Assembly (NCBI GenBank): GCA_021827465.1
Contig: JAKAVX010000003.1
Span: 1 to 18,596, forward strand
Direction: 5' to 3'
DNA length: 18,596 bases
Source: Deltaproteobacteria bacterium
GTDB taxonomy: Bacteria > Desulfobacterota_B > Binatia > Binatales > Binataceae
Shown: one piece after another, positions 14,344 through 18,596 of the stretch
How the letters are laid out: each line of letters opens with the position of its first letter
Numbering within the stretch: the first letter of the stretch is position 1
The notes under the pieces: model-generated
Databases searched by the model: none
Seen by the model: only the letters and a program-made list of their open reading frames with translations
What the model was told of the DNA's origin: nothing
Translations under genes and position numbers: made by a program

Positions 14344-14988
14344 ATGAAGCTTTACAACATGAATCTCTCGAACTTCGCGTCCAAGTCGCGGATCGTCGTC
14401 TACGACAAGGGCCTGAGCGTCGAGATCGTCTCGCCTCCCGGCGACGATCTTCACTCGCCCGAGTATCTGAAGATCAATCCGCTCGGCAAAATCCCCGCGC
14501 TCGACGTTGACGGGATGGTGATTCCCGAGTCCGAAGTAATCAACGAATATTTCGAGGACAAGTTTCCCGAACGTCCGCTGCTGCCAAAATCGCCCGAAGG
14601 ACGCGCGCAGGTCCGGACGCTCACCCGCTTCCACGATCTTTACCTGGAACCGCCGCTTCGCGCGCTGTTCTACCAGATGAACCCGAAGACGCGTGACGAG
14701 AAAATCGTCAACGAGAAGCTGAGCGAACTGAACAAGCGCCTCGACGAGCTGGAAAACATGCTGGCCGGAAGCGGATTTGCGACGGGCTCGGAATTCACGC
14801 TCGCGGACTGCGCAATCGCGCCCACGATGTTCTTTGCGATCTCGATGCTTCCGATGTTCGGCGCGAAGCCGCCGCTCGAAGGCAGGCCGAGGATCGCCGC
14901 GTGGTGGAGTCACGTCCAAACGCGGCCGTCGGTCAAGAAGGCGCTCGGCGAGATGCAGCAGGCGCTGGCCGCGATGCAGGGCCGATAG
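14344..14988 (+). CDS. Glutathione S-transferase family protein
   Basis: 214 residues, canonical cytosolic GST length. The N-terminal thioredoxin-like domain (1-80) has MKLYNMNLSNFASKSRIVV with Ser residues in the usual catalytic region, INPLGKIPALDVDG at 49-62 with the cis-Pro loop, and PESEVINEYFEDKFP at 66-80, where Glu-Ser binds the glutathione gamma-glutamyl group. The all-helical C-terminal domain includes GSEFTLADCAIAPTMFFAIS with the N-capping/hydrophobic-staple motif. Expected to conjugate or isomerise electrophiles with glutathione; the subclass is not assigned. GAGG lies about ten bases before the ATG. It lies downstream of the Asp-type hydrolase on the same strand. Its 3' end touches the broken RtcA gene on the other strand. 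Confidence 0.93.
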   Translation: MKLYNMNLSNFASKSRIVVYDKGLSVEIVSPPGDDLHSPEYLKINPLGKIPALDVDGMVIPESEVINEYFEDKFPERPLLPKSPEGRAQVRTLTRFHDLYLEPPLRALFYQMNPKTRDEKIVNEKLSELNKRLDELENMLAGSGFATGSEFTLADCAIAPTMFFAISMLPMFGAKPPLEGRPRIAAWWSHVQTRPSVKKALGEMQQALAAMQGR

Positions 14989-15536
14989 AGACTCATCCGC
15001 GCCGGCGCGATCGCAGCCGACATCTCCGCTCCGCCTCTCGGATAGTAGCCGCGGCGGACGACCGCGATTTCCACCCGGGCGCCCATCCGTTCCAGGAACC
15101 GGAGCAGGACGTGGCGTAGATAGTCGAGCGTCGGCGACATGGCGGTGTCGGTGCCGCCGCCTTCGAAACGAATCGTGATCGGCTCCGGCCATCGAAGCGC
15201 CGCCGGTATCAGGCTTTGCAGGACGAGCGTGATACTTCCCGCGGTCGGAATCGCCACGCGAAGATCGCGGGCCGATGCGCGCCCGGGAATGAAACTCAAT
15301 TCGCGCGAGCCGACCTCGTCACCGCTGAGCGTCCCGCCGCATAGCTCGGCGAGCGCGCGCAAGCCGTGAAGATGCTGCAAGCGAAGACCCGGCTCTCTCC
15401 GACCCTGGCGGATATTGAAAATCCTGAGAGGTCTTGCCGTGAGCACCGCGAGGCTCGCGGCGGTTCTCACGATTTGCCCGCCGCCCTCGCCGAACGAACC
15501 ATCGATCTCGACGACGCCCGCCTGCGGCACAGTCAT
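14910..15536 (-). pseudogene. rtcA: RNA 3'-terminal phosphate cyclase (RtcA), C-terminal half missing
   Basis: From Met at 15536 (or at 15578, which has the better ribosome site GGAG) the complement reads clear RtcA sequence: EIDGSFGEGGGQIVRTAASL at 10-29, NIRQGRREPGLRLQHLHGLR at 41-60, GSRELSFIPG, the TAGSITLVLQ strand at 98-107, and RRGYYPRGG at 161-169. Likeness stops near residue 178 (about 15003); after that the frame runs antisense through the end of the GST gene and stops at 14910. RtcA proteins have about 340 residues, and the catalytic His that becomes adenylated (His309 in E. coli) lies in the missing part. The product, if made, should not cyclise RNA ends. A deletion or rearrangement seems to have joined RtcA to the GST locus. 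No RtcB or RtcR is nearby. Confidence 0.85.
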
Positions 15537-15609
15537 CTCCTCCCGGCTGTCATCATGCGTCCCCTCACGATACAACATCGGCACTCCTGATGACCGAGGT
15601 GAGCATACG

Positions 15610-16347
15610 ATGAGCCGACGCAGGGATTTGCCACGGGCAGAGCGCAATTCCACGCGACCGGTCGCGATCGTCACCGGCGCAGGCCGCGGAATCGGCCGCG
15701 CAACCGCCGAGGCGCTCGCCGACAAGGGCTACGCACTGGTGATCGCCGAACTGCGCCCTCGCCTTGGCCGCGCGGCCGAGCGATCGTTCGCGCGCAGCGG
15801 GTGCGACGCGCTGTTCGTCGAGACCAACGTCGCCGATCCGGATTCGGTCGAGCGATGCGTCGGCGCGGCGGCGCGCAGATTCGGACGTATCGATTGCCTG
15901 GTGAATAACGCGGGCGTGCTCGCGGTCGGACCGCTGGTCTCACTTGCGGTGCGTGAAATCGATCGGATACTCGGCGTGAACCTGAAGGGCGCGATCCTGA
16001 TGGCGCGCGCGGTTCTGCCCGCGATGACGCGCCAGGGCGAGGGCGTGATCGTCAATGTGTCGTCACTTTTCGGAAAGTCCGGGTCGGGCGACTACGTGAC
16101 TTACTGCGCGAGCAAGTTCGGAGTGGTGGGATTCACCGAGGCGCTGGCCGACGAGGTCGCCGCCGACGGCGTCAAAGTATGGGCGGTGTGCCCGAACATG
16201 GTGGACACCGCGATGGCGCGAAAGACCGGACTCAGCGCGAGCGTTCGCCATCGCGCGCTCAAGCCCGAGGCGGTGGCGAGCGTAATCGTCGCTCTGGCGA
16301 CCGGATCGAGACGCGCGGCAAGCGGAACCGCGGTCGATATCGTGTGA
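15610..16347 (+). CDS. Short-chain dehydrogenase/reductase (SDR)
   Basis: 245 residues from the ATG at 15610, chosen for its GAGGTGA ribosome site at good spacing and because the Rossmann motif follows as expected. Motifs: TGAGRGIG (22-29) for NAD(P) binding, NNAG (99-102), catalytic Ser152 (in NVSSLFGK), and YCASK with Tyr165 and Lys169. The acidic residue after strand 2 (IAELRPR, Glu47) leaves cofactor choice between NAD and NADP open. Classical SDR of the 3-oxoacyl-ACP reductase-like type; the substrate could be an alcohol, a ketone or a hydroxyacyl thioester. The start lies only 31 to 73 bases from the RtcA start on the other strand, so the divergent promoters are tightly packed. Confidence 0.93.
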   Translation: MSRRRDLPRAERNSTRPVAIVTGAGRGIGRATAEALADKGYALVIAELRPRLGRAAERSFARSGCDALFVETNVADPDSVERCVGAAARRFGRIDCLVNNAGVLAVGPLVSLAVREIDRILGVNLKGAILMARAVLPAMTRQGEGVIVNVSSLFGKSGSGDYVTYCASKFGVVGFTEALADEVAADGVKVWAVCPNMVDTAMARKTGLSASVRHRALKPEAVASVIVALATGSRRAASGTAVDIV

Positions 16348-16370
16348 CGCGCGGGCCGGGGCCGTGCGAA

Positions 16371-16865
16371 CTAAATCCGCGCGCCCTGCGCGATCGGCGC
16401 TTCCATCCTGAGCAGCGCCACGTTGGGACGCACCAGCCGGGCGAAGTCCGCGTACTTCATCTTGATAGCAGTGCGATGAGTACACGCGTTGAAGACGACA
16501 TCCTCGTCGCGGCTCAGCGATTCGTCCACCCATACCGAGATGTCGTAAAGGTTTCCGAACGGCGGCATCGCGCCCGCCTCGCAGTTCGGGAACAGGCTTA
16601 CGAAATCCTGCTCGGTCGCGAGCGTCAACTCGCTTCTTCCGCTCGCGATACGCACTTTCGCGAGGTCGACGTGGTATGGAGCCGGCAGCACCACCATCAG
16701 GAACTCCGAGCCGCTGCGAAGTATCACGACCTTGGCGAGTTTCATGCCCCGGATGTGTTCGATCGCGGCAAGTTCCTGAGTCGTGTACACCTCGGGATGG
16801 GTCAGGACTTCGTAGTCGACGTGATTCGCGTCAAGATAATCCTGCAACCTGGTAAGGGGCGGCAT
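16371..16865 (-). CDS. YbaK/EbsC-type aminoacyl-tRNA deacylase
   Basis: 164 residues with an excellent ribosome site, AAGGAGG five or six bases before the ATG. YbaK/ProX fold marks: VDYEVLTHPEVYTTQELAA at 16-34, GMKLAKVVIL at 40-49 with the catalytic-type Lys45, LATEQDFVSLFPNCEAGAMPPFG at 82-104 (the GxxPPFG substrate loop), and FNACTHRTAIKM at 125-136. Family members clear mischarged tRNA, such as Ala-tRNAPro or Cys-tRNAPro, in the cytoplasm; some are stand-alone editing factors of unknown choice, and which one this is cannot be read. It ends 24 bases from the SDR stop, convergent to it. Single gene. Confidence 0.9.
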   Translation of the reverse strand: MPPLTRLQDYLDANHVDYEVLTHPEVYTTQELAAIEHIRGMKLAKVVILRSGSEFLMVVLPAPYHVDLAKVRIASGRSELTLATEQDFVSLFPNCEAGAMPPFGNLYDISVWVDESLSRDEDVVFNACTHRTAIKMKYADFARLVRPNVALLRMEAPIAQGARI

Positions 16866-17163
16866 AGAAGCCTCCTTGAGAGCCAGTAGCGGCAGGAGCC
16901 GGTTGGTCGCGCAGTCGAGGAATCTGGCAACAATTGGCGTTCAGCGATACCCACGTGTGACGGTGTCACGCGCCAAAATCATCGTCGCTTTTCGTCCTGC
17001 TTAATGCAATCGCGATGAGTGCCGTCGGACGTATTTTCGCCGGGACTCGCTGGCGCGCGATACTTGCGGCGCTGACCGGCGCGGCGGCGTCCGTGTCGCC
17101 GGTTCGTCAGCGGATTCGTCACGCCCTGCGCGCGCAAGCCCGTGAGGGGAAGCGCCTGACCGG
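16866..17163. other. Spacer between YbaK-type and CBS genes
   Basis: 298 bases, both flanking genes on the minus strand. It holds the promoter for the YbaK-type gene and the end of the CBS transcript. No gene, RNA or clear hairpin was recognised. Confidence 0.4.
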
Positions 17164-17712
17164 CTATCTGCGCCAGCGTCCGTGTTTTTTCGGCGGCTCG
17201 GGACGGAATTCCATCTCCCCTTCGTCGGGGCCGAATACAACTTTTGCGCCGGCGTGTGCACGCGGCGCGGTAATCGCACTCAGCGTATCGACGATTCCCT
17301 CGGCGGGGATTTGCGGCTCCGCCGTCCGGGTTATCTCGGCCTCCGCTTCGCGCACGATGTCGCTGAGCGAGAGAATCCCGACCGGTTTTCCGTCGGCGTC
17401 GACGACCGGAAGGCGATGCACCTGGTTCTCGCGCATCAGCTCCTCGGCGGTCGCGACATCGTCTTCAGGGGCACACGAAATGACCGGATGAGCCATCGCG
17501 CTGTCAACCCGGATCAGCGAAAGCGGAAGGTTTTGCGTGTAGGCTGCCATGCATACGTCGCGATCGGTGATGATACCGGCCAGTTTTCCTTCCCGGTTGA
17601 CCACGGGAACGCATCCGCACTCATTTTCCCACATTATCCTGGCCGCGATACTGGCCAGATCGTTGACGCCGCAGCTCTTGACCTCGCCGTTCATCAGTTC
17701 CTCTACTCGCAT
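17164..17712 (-). CDS. Tandem CBS-domain protein
   Basis: 182 residues, ribosome site GGAGGTGA three bases before the ATG at 17712. Two CBS domains: the first at about 1-62 (VEELMNGEVKSCGVNDLAS, CGCVPVVNREGKLAGIITDRDV), the second at about 71-128 (AMAHPVISCAPEDDVATAEE, VHRLPVVDADGKPVGILSLSDI). The TDRD and SLSD ends are typical for adenine-nucleotide binding in a Bateman module. The C-terminal 50 residues are charged and seem unstructured, ending PPKKHGRWRR. No catalytic domain is fused, so it is probably an AMP/ATP/SAM-sensing regulator or a stress protein. The partner is unknown and no obvious one lies beside it. Confidence 0.92.
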   Translation of the reverse strand: MRVEELMNGEVKSCGVNDLASIAARIMWENECGCVPVVNREGKLAGIITDRDVCMAAYTQNLPLSLIRVDSAMAHPVISCAPEDDVATAEELMRENQVHRLPVVDADGKPVGILSLSDIVREAEAEITRTAEPQIPAEGIVDTLSAITAPRAHAGAKVVFGPDEGEMEFRPEPPKKHGRWRR

Positions 17713-18067
17713 CCTTCACCTCCCTTTCGGCCAAGGTAATGTCCCGACCGGGACGCGATGGCCGCATCTCAAAGCGGAGTTCCGCACGGCGCGCTCGCGG
17801 CCCATTGAGTATCCATATTCCGTGCCGTCGCCCCGGATGCGTCGCTAAAGGGCAATCCCAGGGAAGATGACGAGGGACTGGCGCAATAGGAGTCAGCGGC
17901 GAATTTCCGGCGTCCCAGCGAGTCAATTGCGGCCATCCGAGGCGCGCGAACCGGTCCCAAAAAAGCCCCTGTGGAAGGCTTAGCGACCTTGCGTCTGCGG
18001 ACCCCGGTGGGCTATCGTTTCTTGAAGGCTCACGCAGCTATGAAACGGTCCTAAGGAGGCATTCGCC
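17713..18067. other. Divergent intergenic region before the thiolase gene
   Basis: 355 bases between the CBS gene (minus) and the thiolase gene (plus); it should carry both promoters. A candidate for the thiolase is given separately. No further gene, RNA or palindrome was recognised. Confidence 0.45.
17989..18018 (+). promoter_or_regulatory. Candidate sigma-70-type promoter for the thiolase gene
   Basis: TTGCGT (17989-17994), 18-base spacer, TATCGT (18013-18018), 35 bases before the AAGGAGG ribosome site. Moderate match by eye, not tested. Confidence 0.35.
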
Positions 18068-18596
18068 ATGCGGGAAGTGTCGGTAATCGGCGCGGGAATG
18101 GTCAGATTCGGGAAGTATCTTGACACGAGTATGAAGGTTCTCGGTCGCGATGCTGTGAACAACGCTCTGAAGAGCGCGGGAATAGAGGCCAAGCAGATCG
18201 AAGCCGCTGCCGTCGGCAACGCGATGGCGGGACTGATAACCGGCCAGGAATGCGTCCGCGGGCAGGTGGTGCTGCGTGAGATGGGAATTGGCGGCATTCC
18301 GATCGTCAATTGCGAGAATGCCTGCGCCAGTTCGGCGACCGCGTTTCACCTCGCATGGCTGTACGTCGCCTCGGGAATGTACGACGTGGTGCTCGCACTC
18401 GGAATGGAGAAGCTTTACCACGTCGACAAGAAGAAATCCTTTGCGGCGATCGGCTCGGCGGTTGACGTCGAATTGATGAGGGAACTGGTCGCGAAGATGA
18501 ACGCCGACCAGGAAAAGCTGCGCGCCGAGCGCGCCGCGCGCGGCGAGGCTCCGAGCGGCGGCGGCGCTGGCGAATCGCGCTCGATGTTCATGGACT
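18068..18596 (+). CDS. SCP-x-type thiolase (acetyl-CoA acetyltransferase family), cut by window edge
   Basis: The first 176 residues of a thiolase-like protein, with AAGGAGG eight bases before the ATG. Seen: VSVIGAGMVRFGKY at the start, EAAAVGNAMAGLITGQ at 45-60, and the nucleophile loop NCENACASSATAFHLA with Cys86. The layout (short N-terminus, NCENACAS) is that of the non-specific lipid-transfer/SCP-x thiolases, which cleave 3-oxoacyl-CoAs, often of branched or sterol side chains, and are often paired with a DUF35 OB-fold protein downstream. After ALGMEKLYHVDKKKSF comes a charged, helix-like stretch (about 135-165), somewhat longer than I expect for classical thiolases. The rest, including the second Cys and His, is outside the window. 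Confidence 0.92.
   Translation, partial: MREVSVIGAGMVRFGKYLDTSMKVLGRDAVNNALKSAGIEAKQIEAAAVGNAMAGLITGQECVRGQVVLREMGIGGIPIVNCENACASSATAFHLAWLYVASGMYDVVLALGMEKLYHVDKKKSFAAIGSAVDVELMRELVAKMNADQEKLRAERAARGEAPSGGGAGESRSMFMD

Noticed and set aside
14206..15192. 328-codon minus-strand open frame over the GST gene
   Set aside because: Antisense to a clear GST and in a different frame from the RtcA fragment; no likeness to any family.
1..18596. CRISPR array, tRNA, rRNA, riboswitch or phage genes
   Set aside because: No regularly spaced short repeats, no tRNA-like T-loop with acceptor pairing, no rRNA stretches and no phage structural or integrase proteins were seen on either strand.

Overview
The window reads as chromosomal DNA from a GC-rich, diderm (Gram-negative) bacterium with broad acyl-CoA, xenobiotic and F420-type metabolism. 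Diderm: a beta-barrel porin ending in Phe, a BamE-like protein and many lipoprotein signals. The mix of acyl-CoA carboxylase, crotonases, SCP-x-type thiolase, P450 and luciferase-like F420 oxidoreductases would suit an uncultured soil lineage such as Binatota or a deltaproteobacterial relative; that placement is inference. No rRNA, tRNA, CRISPR, transposase or integrase was seen.

Layout. 1-1087 (minus): N-terminal part of an acyl-CoA carboxylase carboxyltransferase subunit and a DUF192 lipoprotein. 1194-2251: a DUF3800 gene bracketed by two 81-bp direct repeats (79/81 identical), looking like a cassette inserted between the DUF192 gene and a crotonase gene (2277-3080). 3081-3524: gene-free, with a palindromic dispersed repeat and a second hairpin. 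3525-5571 (minus): a crotonase-P450 operon. 5941-6843: a secreted DUF1259 protein.

7163-10736 is an envelope block, all plus strand: a small lipoprotein, a 551-aa porin with an N-terminal coiled coil, a BamE-like secreted protein, and two adjacent paralogous lipoproteins sharing a 70-residue C-terminal domain (34/70 identical, no gaps) ending in LGGY. I do not recognise that domain.

10766-14988: two divergent F420-type oxidoreductases of different subfamilies, an alanine-rich coiled-coil lipoprotein, a membrane-anchored alpha/beta hydrolase with an Asp nucleophile, and a glutathione S-transferase. 14910-15578 (minus): an RNA 3'-phosphate cyclase (RtcA) cut off about halfway, right where the GST gene ends. 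15610-18596: an SDR oxidoreductase, a YbaK-type deacylase, a tandem CBS protein and the start of an SCP-x-like thiolase.

Working together: the carboxylase, crotonases, thiolase, SDR, P450, GST and Asp-type hydrolase fit oxidation and detoxification of acyl or xenobiotic compounds, and the porin block could serve uptake, but no single complete pathway can be read. The least explained items are the repeat-flanked DUF3800 cassette, the LGGY lipoprotein pair and the truncated RtcA.
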